64,000 bases of DNA from NCBI RefSeq assembly GCF_000327385.1, contig NW_008709504.1, forward strand, positions 62,001 to 126,000. The letters run 5' to 3'. The position numbers were made by a program, and so were the translations under genes. The notes below the pieces were generated by a model. That model saw only the letters and a list, made by a program, of their open reading frames with translations, was not told the DNA's origin and ran no database searches. Shown piece after piece: positions 46,243 to 57,250 of this stretch (positions are counted from its first letter, which is position 1; each line of letters opens with the position of its first letter). The DNA comes from Lottia gigantea. Its lineage: Eukaryota; Mollusca; Gastropoda; Lottiidae.

Positions 46243-46665
46243 CCATTTCTGGTAGTCCACAAAGCTAATGGTGTAATTTATATTTGTAGGTTTGTCAACT
46301 TAATAGCCCATTCAGAGAGTCAACGTGGCTAGTATTGTTTATTCGGTAGATAGGTTTGTCAACTTAATAGCCCATTCAGAGAGTCCACGTGGCTAATATT
46401 GTTTATTTGGTAGATAGGTTTGTCAACTTAAGAGTCCTTTCAGAGAGTCCATGTGGCTAATATTGTTTATTTGGTAGATAGGTTTGTCAGCTTAAGAGCC
46501 CTTTCAGAGAGTCCACGTGGCTAATATTGTTTATTTGGTAGATAGGTTTGTCAGCTTAAGAGCCCTTTCAGAGAGTCCATGTGGCTAATATTGTTTATTT
46601 GGTATATAGGTTTGTCAACTTAAGAGCCCTTTCAGAAAGTCCACGTGGCTAATATTGTTTATTTG
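46243..46665 (+). repeat. Tandem array F, 64-bp unit, about 6.5 copies
   Basis: TTTGTCA starts at 46291, 46355, 46419, 46483, 46547 and 46611, an exact 64-bp period. Unit: CAGAGAGTCCACGTGGC, TAATATTGTTTATTTGGTAG, ATAGGTTTGTCAACTTAAG, AGCCCTTT. The most regular F array and probably the youngest. Non-coding. Confidence 0.95.
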
Positions 46666-47594
46666 ACAATTTATTACCATATACTCAACTATTTACTGTT
46701 GGCATTGTCTGTTTAATATCTTACTGTGGAACGATGTTGAGTTTAGATTACTAATCAACCTGACGGAACAATTTCAGTCACCTTGATGTATGGTAATTAT
46801 AAAGAAATGAGACCGTTAAGATTATTGGAAGAATTAAAGAAATTAAATGATTGGGACGAGTAGATCAGTAGAATGATCAATAGTAATAGGATCCAGTCTG
46901 TCTACTGTTTGACCAAACCTAAATGTTTACTTAAGACTATATGTATAATCGGCTATCAATAGGGATTCCATCGACTGGCTTGTTTGAGATTGCTTCATAA
47001 TCATTCCCTAACGATATAACCATGTAATCTGGACAAATACAATACAGGCAACCTTTAGGTTAGTCCGCAACCAGCTCATCGTTTATATTTCCCTCCTTGC
47101 ACACTGCATGACCATGTAATCTGGAAGCAATACCATACGCTCTTTAGTCCACACGAAGAACAATCCCCGAGAATAGAAGCTATCTTTTCTGATTCAAATA
47201 GCTATCAAGAGATTAAAGCATAATGAGAAAACCGACATATATACATCTAAACCGGAATCTAAAAGCCCAATTACAAAATCAATGAGGCAGATATCAGCAG
47301 TTCGTTTCGGACTTCCTCGACTAAATGATATTCTCTAAGAAAGCGGGACTTATTCAAATGAAGCATGCTAGCTTGTTCATCTTAACGATAGTCCATGCAG
47401 TTGCATATCAATTGGATGCTAGTATAGAATTTGCATATATAGGATAGGACAAACGAAACTTTTGCTGTTGAGAACACAAGACACGTTTATTGGGTGCAAG
47501 GAAGCAGATCCAATGCGTCCGCCTCCTACGCAAAGGAATAAACTCAATTACATTTTAGCTTCATTATAATACTGTTGCGGGTATCACTTAGATT
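46666..47594. other. No gene seen; one SINE end fragment
   Basis: TCCCTCCTTGCACACTGCAT then GACCATGTAATCTGG at 47088-47125 is a family S 3' fragment. The rest is unique. Confidence 0.45.
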
Positions 47595-47675
47595 TGTCAA
47601 ATCGGCATCACTTTCTGATAGTTCACATAGTTAATAATGCTTACATGATTCCATGTCTGTCAACTCGACAGCAGT
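47595..47675 (+). repeat. Family F, single diverged unit
   Basis: TTTGTCAAATCGGCATCACT, TTCTGATAGTTCACATAG, TTAATAATGCTTACATG then TCTGTCAACTCG. Confidence 0.6.
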
Positions 47676-48033
47676 TACAGGGTGGTGTCAATGTAGGACA
47701 GGAAAATTTGAACTTGTTATAGATCCATCGTCTGTGGATATTTTATGTAATTAAAGGTTCTTTGACTTAGAGTCAATGTTGTACATCAGACCACCCTGGT
47801 CGTGCCTTTAGGTACAATAAGGTAACGTTGATTATGTTGACTTTGATAATATTACCACAAGTACGGTATCAACTTTATTATACAAGCATGTCGATTGGTA
47901 AATAGCCCGGGGCTCGAGTGTATAAACTCAATTATTAATATCACTGCATGGAGATATCTTGATCGTGGTCTGCAGTAAGAGCCAGACATGCTCCTGCTAT
48001 TTCTTAATTTATTTCGAGCTTTTTTCTCAATAG

Positions 48034-48312
48034 ACATCATTAGCTTTGTGGAGATGGCATCAATGTTCAGTGGGATTTGCATGTTCCAACAAACCTTGTT
48101 CCAAAAAAGAACTTAAGTGTGATTATAGCTGCTCGTCTGGACACAAAGTGTCGGTGGCATTTGACGCTCACTTGGTGACCGACATCTTAAAACGCGGAGA
48201 GGAACTTGTGAAGGCGGTTACTGGATCTAACGACAGGATACTGGCAATTGCATTATTTAACCCACAACCTGCAGAGCCGAGAAGCTCCTTACTAATTACT
48301 CTAATTACATAA
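48034..48312 (+). CDS. Possible terminal exon, Cys-rich, unknown
   Basis: A pyrimidine-rich acceptor-like site (GAGCTTTTTTCTCAATAG) ends at 48033. From 48034 a frame runs to a TAA at 48310-48312, giving about 92 residues. The first third is Cys-rich (HQCSVGFACSNKPC, LKCDYSCSSGHK). The next part, VSVAFDAHLVTDILKRGEEL, looks like ordinary protein, and the end is hydrophobic (SSLLITLIT). Base composition is less AT-rich than nearby. There is no ATG near the start, so it would have to be an internal or last exon. I recognise no family and found no partner exon; it may be chance. Confidence 0.25.
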   Translation, partial: TSLALWRWHQCSVGFACSNKPCSKKELKCDYSCSSGHKVSVAFDAHLVTDILKRGEELVKAVTGSNDRILAIALFNPQPAEPRSSLLITLIT

Positions 48313-49640
48313 TAATATAAAAATAAATCTCAAATTGCGTGGACTCAACTCGAACGTCTGTCAGGAGAAAGTGGCCATGATTTTCAAAATAGATAAAAAA
48401 TATTATCTGGTACATTAATGGTATTGAATTTAATAAAAGATAACTTTACGTCTAGCAGCCTTCCTCCTATTACAGAGGAAAGTATCGTATATATAGATTC
48501 GACCCTGATAGCAATGATTATCAGCAAGACATACGAAGGGAATTGCAACTTCTAATAGACAAAAACTAAAATTGGCATGTTGCAGCAATTTGAGAATTGT
48601 AAATTGTAAGAACGCTATATATCAGACACATCCTGATGGAACAAACCATCGCTGATTAAAGTTCTCGACAACATTTCGATGTGTTATTGTTGTTTTTGTG
48701 TGGTTTCAGATAAAAAGGACACAGACTGTTCATAGATCACTATTGCACCATGGTCTATGCTTGCCAGCCTTTGAATACAATTTTTAGACTTCTCAACCCG
48801 TTGGAAACCGGACAAAGTCCGTCAAAAACAGAGATATGTTAGTTTACCATCTATCTGTCATGTTATATGATTGATTACAATGTTCCTCCAACAGTTGATC
48901 TGTATCAGTATTCTATAGATTGATAAATATCATTATTAACTGGACGACGAATGTTTCTTCAAGTACAAAACGGTAAATCGGAATTCAACATACTCCAAGA
49001 ATAACCATGTTGTGAACATACAGAAAATCAATCTGGGATGATTAACCGAGGAAGTTAGCATTTGAAGCATGAATCTGGGAATCCGGAAAGCGCAGCATTA
49101 AAAAGTTCATAATTTCATACAAAGGTATCTCGAAGAAGAAAACCAACATATACCTATCCAAATTGCTAAGGGAGACCACAAATTTCAGTGCGGTATAGTC
49201 ATCTGGAATCATTAAGCACAAATAACTGTGCAGTAAAGAGAATGTACCGTAGCGTGTGCCATCAATGCATTTAACTGAAATTTAATTTCGGAGTGTAATT
49301 TAGATACATTGATGCTATTGAACTGCACTGTACTGAATTGACATTTAACTCTTCGGACAGTAATTTAGCTTCAATTGATGATCTTTTCGGATTTTCTGAG
49401 ATCGATTTGTTGATTTATTTCCAGTAATTTTTTTTAGTAATCATGGCGGTGATTTCGGACAGAATTACGAAATAAGCCATTGAGTGGTATTGAAAGATTA
49501 TGATCTTCGCCATGCCTCGGGCTATCTCATCTGACCAGTACTTAGACAGACATTATTATCATCGTTTTCAGACATTGTATAAATTGTCCGTAGAGATAAA
49601 GTGTCCAGAGATAATGTCCATTAATATCAAAAGACCAATA
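48313..49640. other. No gene seen; repeat J at 48600-48690 and about 48960-49020
   Basis: See the repeat J entry at 37.3 kb for the shared blocks. The rest is unique AT-rich sequence. Confidence 0.4.
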
Positions 49641-51050
49641 TTAACTTGGACGTATTGTTGAAGTTATTTGAAATAAAATATTGTTGCAGCTGTTCTGTCC
49701 GCATCCTCATCTTATATCAGATGGAAACTACTACTTTGATATGTAGTGGATGGTATTTGAAGCATACAAATTGTTGCAGCTGCTATCAACTGATGACAAA
49801 TTCGTTCTTCCACTTTATCATGAAGGACATTTTACAAGGAAAATGCCATTATTCGTGCTTCTCTCAACTATGTCAAATTCGTCCAAACAGCATTACCGTA
49901 TACTTCGGTGCGTATGCGTGGTTTCAGAACTCTAACGAGGCAGGACATCCACACCAGCTGATACCAATCTGCAAATCGGTTTGTCAACTCGCCAAAGTCA
50001 AGTATTGTTTATTTGCAATGTACATCCAAGTTTGTGTTTGTGCTTTGGTCGAGTCGCTAGCGAAGCAGGCAGACTCCCTTTTCCGGAACACCTGGTGTCA
50101 CAATGTGCCTGGGTTTGTCATCTTGATATTCCTTTCGTATTGGTATATTTATTTTCATTAACCTACTTAGATGAAAGAAGAGATACGTCTCTGTTCTATT
50201 CCAATTCCAATTCCAATAATTTAGGGAATATCAGATCTTTACATCAGAGATCGAAATAAATCAGTAGACATTGACCTCAGGGTCACAATCCGCTGACCTC
50301 TGACCCTGGTGACTAGGGGAATATGAAGTATTAAATGTAGTTATTTAGTCACTAAAACACCAATCAATCAATCATCCCACCTTATTTATCAGTGTAGCAC
50401 TTATCTAGATGATACTGTAAGTTCGAACATTTCAACTGTTTACAGATTATCGGGTCACGATGGTTGGTTGGTAGATCAAAAGTTCCACTGCAAGCTAGCT
50501 GTTTACAGACTTCGAGCAGTGGCTCAACTGGATCAATGGAGACCCAGGGATTTAAGTAGGCCTCTTCCCCAGGGAAATATTTTTAAACATAAGCCCTTCT
50601 TCATTTTTTATAAAGGTGGGGGATGTGGGAGGGGAGGGGGGGGGGGTAGGTTCAACCAGTATTTGAGGCACTGGAAATCGAACGACGGCAATCAAACGAG
50701 GGCAAGGCGTAGGACGTAAATCTACAGTCTTTTTCATTATAGACACTTATTGACCAGTAACAGACTCTATCAAACCGTATCTGTCAGATGTCAACTGTAT
50801 AAAGTTCAAGTGATAATAGTATTAATATATCAGATATCACTTGCTAAACAGATAATCCTTAATGATTGGCTCAGTAAAACACAGACGAATAAAAACCCAT
50901 ATCATTTTAATCTATCTTGTGTTTCTGGTATAATCATAGCGTTCTAATAGGGGATATTCCTTGTCGTGGTAGGCTCAATACTCTTCATTGAGGATCACAT
51001 CTTCGACTTTCAAAATTGACTGGGTGCGACATCGGATGATCCGTTAGGCT
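49641..51050. other. No supported gene; overlapping ORFs and a G-rich run
   Basis: Three overlapping plus-strand frames (up to 171 codons, 49646-50259) share the same DNA and none has a recognisable domain. Part of the region (GGTTTGTCAACTCGCC ... GTATTGTTTATTTG, 49977-50015) is a family F relic. A G-rich run lies at 50618-50647. Confidence 0.35.
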
Positions 51051-51054
51051 AGGG

Positions 51055-51130
51055 ATGCGTTTGTCAACCTTCAGCGAGCCAGTGTAGCTACAATTATTAT
51101 TTGGTAAATATGTTTGTCATATAAGTTGAC
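51055..51130 (+). repeat. Family F, single diverged unit
   Basis: GCGTTTGTCAACCTTCAGCG then AGCCAGTGTAGCTACAATTA and TTATTTGGTAAATATGTTTG follow the F unit order. Confidence 0.55.
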
Positions 51131-51659
51131 TTTGTTGTCCGAATTTCAGTTCAATATGTAAATGTCAGCTTCGCCTTGAGGCGACTTTTTTCCCCAAGAC
51201 GTCCAAAAGTCTGTCTGATTTATTAGAACTGTCGGCCGCTTCGACATCTTGGCGAATACGATCTGCAATAAGATCTGTAATGTTTCACATCTTGACCCTA
51301 GCTTGATTAGAATTCCCATTAGTTCCAGTGGTTTAAGAATACAACAAGTCAATGAATAGGTCGAGTCGACATGTTAATGTGGAGGCGGGAGATAATACTC
51401 TTCATCGAGCATAAAGCAATTTAAGGGGTGCTTTAAGCGACCAAGGAACTACAAAGACTTAAAATGGACTTTTCAGCTTCTGTTTTGGTTAATTAAGACA
51501 GACAGCCCTATGAATATCTTCACAATGCCAAGTTATAATATAAGTAATAAATTGATTAATATTGCAGTCAAGGTATAAGACGAAGTTAGTAATAGCTTGA
51601 CATAGTGAAGATGTCCTATACACTGATGCACTCTTTGTTGAGTTTTTACTGTCGAGAAA
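51131..51659. other. No gene seen
   Basis: A 68-codon minus ORF at 51146-51352 is unsupported. TAATACTCTTCATCGAG near 51393 echoes CAATACTCTTCATTGAG near 50976. Confidence 0.35.
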
Positions 51660-52172
51660 TGACACAAATTTCTAGTTTCTTTAGATATCGGAAGGCAATT
51701 TAACATCTCCTTAACAGTAAAAACTGTGGCGAGCAGAAAAACAGATAAAACACTATAATCCTCAGCCTTTCAGTGTTGCGCGTTTGTGAATGCGTTTGTG
51801 ACAGGCCTGTGACCAAACTTGATTGTTCGGACTGGCAACTAATATGTCTGGAGGGGCAATGGTGTATGGTTGTTCAGTTGTAGTGAATTACTTGTCAGAA
51901 TGTTATCACGGGGCTGGTGTGCGGCATTTACTGTAACTTCTGTTGAATAAGACGCCATTAGAACGTTTAACGGAGTAATATATATGAAAAATTTTACGAC
52001 AATAATCATTAGGTCGTTCTTTCTCCCATCTCGATGATTTAATGGGGTTTAAGGTAACGACAAATTTATGGCAACTGTTCTAGTTAGAATAAATGATGTT
52101 CTCGTAAATAGACGTGGTTAAGGAGATGTTAAATTGCCTTCGGATATCTAAAGAAACTAGAAATTTGTGTCA
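51660..52172. mobile_element. Foldback / long-TIR element candidate (56-bp arms, ~400-bp interior)
   Basis: The left arm 51660-51715 (begins TGACACAAATTTCTAG, ends CATCTCCTTAAC) and right arm 52117-52172 (begins GTTAAGGAGATG, ends CTAGAAATTTGTGTCA) are reverse complements over 56 bp with a single mismatch. Outside the arms similarity continues imperfectly (TTTACTGTCGAGAAA against the complement of TCTTGACGTGTAGTAAA). The 401-bp interior has no ORF or repeats that I recognise. It could be a non-autonomous DNA transposon or an inverted duplication; no clear target-site duplication is visible. Confidence 0.8.
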
Positions 52173-52209
52173 GTCTTGACGTGTAGTAAAGTAAAGAAAG
52201 AGAGAAAAA

Positions 52210-52465
52210 AGAACCACATTTTACAAGGATAACAACTGAGGTTTATTAATAAGAGGTTTGGCCAAGAACCAGCTGGTAGACAGGATCCTCGAGAACCTAA
52301 GTTGTTATCCTTGTAAAATAATTGACGATTGGTTTGACCGAGTAACAGATGGTAAACAGGATCCTCGAACCTAAGTTGTTAACCTTGTAAAATCATTACC
52401 AAGAGCTTTGGCCAAGGACCGGCAGGTAGAAAAGATCCTCTTTAACTTAAGTTATCCTTGTTAAT
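52210..52465 (+). repeat. Tandem array H, about 3 units
   Basis: AAGAGGTTTGGCCAAGAACC, AGCTGGTAGACAGGATCCTC, GAGAACCTAAGTTGTTATCC, TTGTAAAATAATTG form the fullest unit (about 52250-52325); two more follow with GGTAAACAGGATCCTCG and GGTAGAAAAGATCCTC. The leading TTTTACAAGGATAACAACT near 52213 is the inverted end block, a possible boundary of the family. Confidence 0.85.
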
Positions 52466-52499
52466 ACTTGTGACTGTAATACAATGTGTCTATAAAAAA

Positions 52500-52774
52500 G
52501 CGACAATAGCGTGTGGAAAGGACATGACTCTAAATTCAGTTTTCTAATAACATCTTAAATTACTAAAACTTATTTCCAGTTCGACCAGTAAACTATCTGT
52601 CCAGGACGAATATAAGACAGATGTAGGAGAAATAATATACTGCATCACCATCGATAAATTATCACTCGTCTTATAAAAACTGTCATATTTTACGGAAACA
52701 TTAATCGGATAATCGTGATAATGACTAACGTTTCAGTCTAATCATACTATGGTGTGACAATGGTTTTCTTGACC
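52500..52774. other. No gene seen
   Basis: Unique AT-rich sequence. Confidence 0.3.
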
Positions 52775-52779
52775 ATTAA

Positions 52780-52845
52780 ACAGCTTAGCCGGGCAGGTGC
52801 GTGTTTGTTAGCCTGAAGGTCCGAAGCTCGAGAATACGCATTTTG
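52780..52845 (+). mobile_element. Possible decayed tRNA-like SINE head
   Basis: CTTAGCCGGGCAGGTGCGTG then TTAGCCTGAAGGTCCGAAGC has the order of box A and box B in the head at 201-270 (which reads AACCTGAAGGTCCAGGG), with changes in both boxes. No body follows. Confidence 0.4.
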
Positions 52846-53049
52846 GACCAGCTTGGAGGTCTGTGATCCAATCAAGGCATTCAATACGTGGATATATTTA
52901 GTACATTCCAGCTACAAACAAGGGCTTCATTAATCTGTAGATAATGTGGGTCCACTAGGGGAGATTTCTGTCTTTGTTTGATATGATAATTTTCATTGCT
53001 TGCTTTAGTTATTCTTCTGCTCAAGGTAATCATTTACCCACAGACTTAC

Positions 53050-53135
53050 TATTTGGTTACCACTGTGTTACCACTATGTTACCACTGTGTTACCATTGAG
53101 TGACCCATCGAGTTACCTATTAAGTTACTCACTAA
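53050..53135 (+). repeat. ~11-bp GTTACCACTGT repeat
   Basis: GGTTACCACTGT, GTTACCACTAT, GTTACCACTGT, GTTACCATTGAG, then decaying AGTTACCTATTA and AGTTACTCAC. Confidence 0.8.
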
Positions 53136-53739
53136 CTGGTGACACCCATGCCCCTATATCAACTACATGTATCATAATGTATTACAGTACCGTTATAGTT
53201 TACTTGCCCAGGATAATTCATCAATGTAAAATATTTATAACTTCATAGTAATTACATTGTCTTTACGACTAATATTAGTCACTTATGTTGGTCTAAGAGA
53301 AAGAAGAAATTCAATTATAGTCATACTATTCAATCTATATCACTTTTGAACTTCAGTTTATTTTAGCTGGATAGACGTATCTCATAATTGATTGTCTTTG
53401 GTAGAAATAGTCTAAAATGCCAATTCTTTACAAGCTTGTGATAAAATATATCATAGTCATAGGGAAGTTTATGACTCATCGTAAGTCCACAACTATCGGA
53501 CTAGACGTATTTGACTTTCCGTGCGTCCGCAACTATCTGGTATCTAGTAACAATTAGTTTTCAGACTAATATTGAACGATCACAAATTAAGTTATTTTCT
53601 AATCAACAAGAAAATATTTTAAGAAAAAGGACATCAAAGTTAATCATGTTTTAATGATTTTTTTTCAATTTATTTGCCCTGCTCGAGAAGTAATTTTTGT
53701 GAATTAGTTTTGCTTATTGTCTAAATATAGTAACTTGGC
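53136..53739. other. No gene seen
   Basis: Unique; GTAAGTCCACAACTATCGGA near 53480 and GTGCGTCCGCAACTATCTGG near 53523 show a small local duplication. Confidence 0.35.
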
Positions 53740-53975
53740 AAGAGCTCGTTTTTCCGAAACTTTCAGATACCAAATCCTCATCAGTACAGCTAGTTTTGGA
53801 AATGGGGGTTAACGACCAAAATTAATAAAGTTAGTGAACACAACTTAACCCAGGTGACGAGACGTTTGAATTAGTGTTTACTCGAGCTGCCCATTCGACT
53901 TTTGCCTTTAACGTGTTTCAGATGCTAAATCTTTATCACAACAGCTAGTGTCGGACATAGAGGGTAACTTTCCAA
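53740..53975 (+). repeat. Family I, two units
   Basis: AGAGCTCGTTTTTCCGAAAC ... CAGATACCAAATCCTCATCA ... ACAGCTAG at 53740-53790 and GTGTTTCAGATGCTAAATCT ... TTATCACAACAGCTAG at 53880-53950, each followed by a GTTAAC/GTAACTTTCC block. Confidence 0.6.
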
Positions 53976-54364
53976 AATGTAACAAATTAATTTAGTTGCC
54001 TCAACTCAGACTGTTCATTTGACTCCAGGTCATACGATAAAGGAAGTGCTGACAACACAGAAACAGACTGACCATTCCGACCAGACAAATTGTAACCCTG
54101 GGAATTAATATCTCCCTATTTACCGTCAACCATATAGACACGGGTGATATTTACTAGTCTTAGATAATCAAACCAACAGTTAATGACTTTCTGATGACCG
54201 TATTTAAACACGGGTTGGAAAATAGTAACAAGAAAGCCTAGCCAACTAAGGCGTTGCTCAGAACAATATTTGTCTCAATTTAAGAATATTCGAGAAAATT
54301 CTGCGTCCCTTGGGCCAATTTACTGTTTTTACATCTCTTATTATGTTTATTTTCGTACCACAGT
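53976..54364. other. No gene seen
   Basis: Unique AT-rich sequence. Confidence 0.3.
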
Positions 54365-54625
54365 CAACTAGGCATCCCTTTCAGAGAGTCCACATAGCAA
54401 ATATCTAGTTGGTATTAAGGTTTGCCAACTCAGCATCTCTTTTAGAGAGTCCACATAGCAAATGGTATTTAAATTTGTCACCTCGGCATCCTTTCCAGAG
54501 AGTCCACATAGCAAATGTTAAGTTTAGGTTTGTCAACTCGGTAGCTCTTTCAGAGAGTTCACATTTTGATTATTGATTATTTTCTTTGGCAGTTAGATGT
54601 GTCAACTCAGAGTCCTTTTCAGTGG
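54365..54625 (+). repeat. Tandem array F, about 4.5 diverged units
   Basis: TTTCAGAGAGTCCACATAGC, TTTTAGAGAGTCCACATAGC, TTCCAGAGAGTCCACATAGC and TTTCAGAGAGTTCACATT recur with GGTTTGTCAACTC(A/G)G between. Unit length falls from ~64 to ~52 bp through loss of the TATTGTTTATTTG part. Confidence 0.85.
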
Positions 54626-55676
54626 AGTCAACTTTCCATATTTATTTATTTTATTTATTTCCATAGGTTCATTTCGTACTAATACTTCTTGATTTCTGTT
54701 TAACACGTTTTTTTGGACACGGTAGACATGTTTTAATAAGATTGTATCTATAATGATAACATCAATTTACTTTAATATTTCTCCAATTTAATATAAAAAA
54801 TACGAATAAAAATTGATTAATTTGGCCTATCTTTGGACAATCATTGCAAATAATAAAAAACGTTCAAGAGAAACATATAAATTATGGAACCGGATCTCAA
54901 TCATATTCTTATCGTGAGGATATTAAATGGGGCTGGTTTAATTGAAAAACTACCCAAATGACTCTTTTTATTTGAGTTTTAAACTGGATAGATCATAGAC
55001 TTCTAGATAAATGGCTCCTGTGGGACAAGACATTAACTGGAAAACACAGACTATTGAGAAAGGTGTTGGTTCAAACAGACTGGGTAATTAGATCTAATAG
55101 AAATGACTGGATAATTAGGTAAATATATGAGGTGTTCGGGTTCACACTCTGGGTAATTGAGACAATAAAAAGTTGACGCTTTCGACGTCGGTTTGACAAC
55201 AACACAGCTACAGAACATCAAATTACCGAGAAAATAACGCCCTTTGGCATCTGCTCTGTCATAAACATTGTATTGTAAGGGTGGAAGGTGCTACGATAAT
55301 ATCTGCAAGGTGATACATTATCTTGTGTTTCTTCAGAAGTACATGTACCTTGCACCGTAAAGACATTGACATGATCTTAATCGTACAAACTGGGAGTTGC
55401 TTGTATTGCGTTACTTCTATTGTCCTAGTTTACAACTTATTAGGCTGAACACTAAGATAAAAGTCTCAAACTCAAAATTCAAACAGTAGAAAAAAAGGTT
55501 TCGTAGAACCTCCAATGTAAACACGAAAAATAAATCCAAATTCTACTTGTAGGGAAAAGGCATTGATTACATATTCTAGAACCTCGTGGAATACTCAATT
55601 CTGCAATGTAAACTGAATTGAACTATAGTTTTGAAATAGACAATCTGATTTTAATTTAATAAAATCAATCAATTTT
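54626..55676. other. No gene seen
   Basis: Unique AT-rich sequence; GGGTAATTAGATC... and GGGTAATTGAGAC... near 55082 and 55150 hint at another old local repeat. Confidence 0.35.
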
Positions 55677-55855
55677 AATAAGTAGCGCGGACTGTAGAGA
55701 GAGCATGTGTTATCCAATTACAGAGACAATGATAAAAGAAGATACAGAGCGGACATTTTCACTTTATACTCAAGTTTTCCATTTTAAAAGTGACTTCCAT
55801 TAACCTTTTATTATTAGCGCGGACTGCAGAGAAAGCATCATCCATTCAATTAAGA
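55677..55855 (+). repeat. Direct repeat, ~45-bp copies 133 bp apart
   Basis: TAGCGCGGACTGTAGAGAGA then GCATGTGTTATCCAATTAC (55683 on) and TAGCGCGGACTGCAGAGAAA then GCATCATCCATTCAATTA (55816 on). Confidence 0.75.
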
Positions 55856-55859
55856 AAAA

Positions 55860-56335
55860 ATACAACTGGATATCATTTTCCAGCGGACAAAAAACTTGTA
55901 CATTCAGTCTGAATCGAAATTCTAGATATTTGTTGACGTTTTGTGTTTACTTTTATTAATACCATTACAATATTAGGCTTATTTTTCTAAATATGGATTA
56001 TTTAATTCATTTTTATATCGCCGAGATATTTGCTTTTTTGTTCACCACCAGCGAAGTATTTACATTCATTTCATTTCCAAATAATACCCAAGTATTTTAC
56101 AAATATTGGACAGCAGAGTTAAGTGAGAAGAAGCATTTACACATGCTCTCAAATTTCAATAGCAATTCGTTCCCTGCTGAAATTGTGTTTGGAAATCGAA
56201 TTGTGCTCTCACCATTTCTAACTGAGTTTTTTTTCTTAATATAACACATTATCCATTCCTACTCAGTATGTTGGCTGTGTGTCTTATTCACGAGCCTTGC
56301 AAGAGAATGCTTGCCATATTTAATGACACGTTAAA
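55860..56335. other. No gene seen
   Basis: An 83-codon ATG ORF at 55993-56244 (YIAEIFAFLFTTSEVFTFIS) is F-rich with no recognised family. Probably chance. Confidence 0.35.
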
Positions 56336-56341
56336 GGGGCC

Positions 56342-56458
56342 CTCACACTATAGCGACCACTAGTTGTGAATATGAATAGCGGACATAAGCTTCAAACGCA
56401 ACTCTCGTGCAACATGATCACCTTCATTATATACAACTAGTAATCGCTATGATGTGAA
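56342..56458. mobile_element. Small MITE-like inverted repeat
   Basis: The left arm CTCACACTATAGCGACCACT, AGTTGTGAATATGAA (56342-56376) pairs imperfectly with the right arm TTCATTATATACAACTAGTA, ATCGCTATGATGTGAA (56423-56458), about 80% complementary, around a 46-bp loop. Size and shape fit a miniature inverted-repeat element; the superfamily cannot be assigned. Confidence 0.65.
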
Positions 56459-56689
56459 TGGACACCATTAACCTTGGCAACGTTCCGAATGAATTTTAAC
56501 CGTTAGGCGGTTTTTTTTATCGCCACGAGTCGCCTGTTCACCTTTTGACATGAAACAAAGTAGAAGCAATTGACAAATGGAAACTACTTGATCGATGACA
56601 ATAATCTAGGATTTACGGGACAGAGGTAATCTACTTATACTGCATGTTTCTCGATTTAATCCGGTTTACAGATCTGTAGACATTTTCCC

Positions 56690-57250
56690 CAGACAATTCA
56701 ATTATTGGACTAATTCTTGGGATTTACACCTACTTCTACTGTCTGTAACATGCAATATCAGATCGCTCTATAAACATAAAAGTCATTGTATTGATTTAGT
56801 ACAATATCTGGATCCTCTATAAACATTGAAATTAATGGCATCTTACGTCTTACTATTCTGTGCCTTATGGTCTAATGATGACGGACGACATGCAGTGCAC
56901 AATGAGTTGACAGCTCTATAAACATTCAAGTTACTGTGATAGCCAATTTAATGCAATACATGAAATGGCTAGCTGGCAATTGTCGATGCGGGGAGGGGCG
57001 GAGCGACATATGCAACCAACATTTACCAGCAATATATAGTTGCTCCATAAACATTTAAATTGCTGTACAAGATTAACACCTACTCCCACTGTCTGAAACA
57101 CGCAATATTAGATGCCTCTATAAACATTAAGGTGTTATACGGGCTGATTTAATGCAATATCGGGTTCCTTTCTTAAAAAATAAAGTTGGCGTGAGGGTCA
57201 GTTTAATGCAATATCGAGTTCCTATAAAAACAACCATAAAGAGATACCAA
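56690..57250 (+). repeat. Degenerate tandem region with CTCTATAAACATTAA units
   Basis: TCTATAAACAT recurs near 56767, 56816, 56914 and 57118, with CTCCATAAACAT near 57044. Further shared blocks are ATTTAATGCAATA near 56949, 57146 and 57211, and ACCTAC(T)TC(T/C)(A/C)CTGTCTG near 56728 and 57089. An old array of ~100-200-bp units, much decayed. It contains a SINE-tail-like CTTACGTCTTACTATTCTGT near 56842. Confidence 0.6.

Noticed and set aside
49646-50161. 171-codon plus ORF, Cys-rich
   Set aside because: Two other overlapping frames are open too, part of the DNA is a family F relic, and no domain or conserved spacing is visible.
55993-56244. 83-codon ORF as a membrane protein
   Set aside because: Phe-rich from T-rich DNA; no recognisable topology or homologue.
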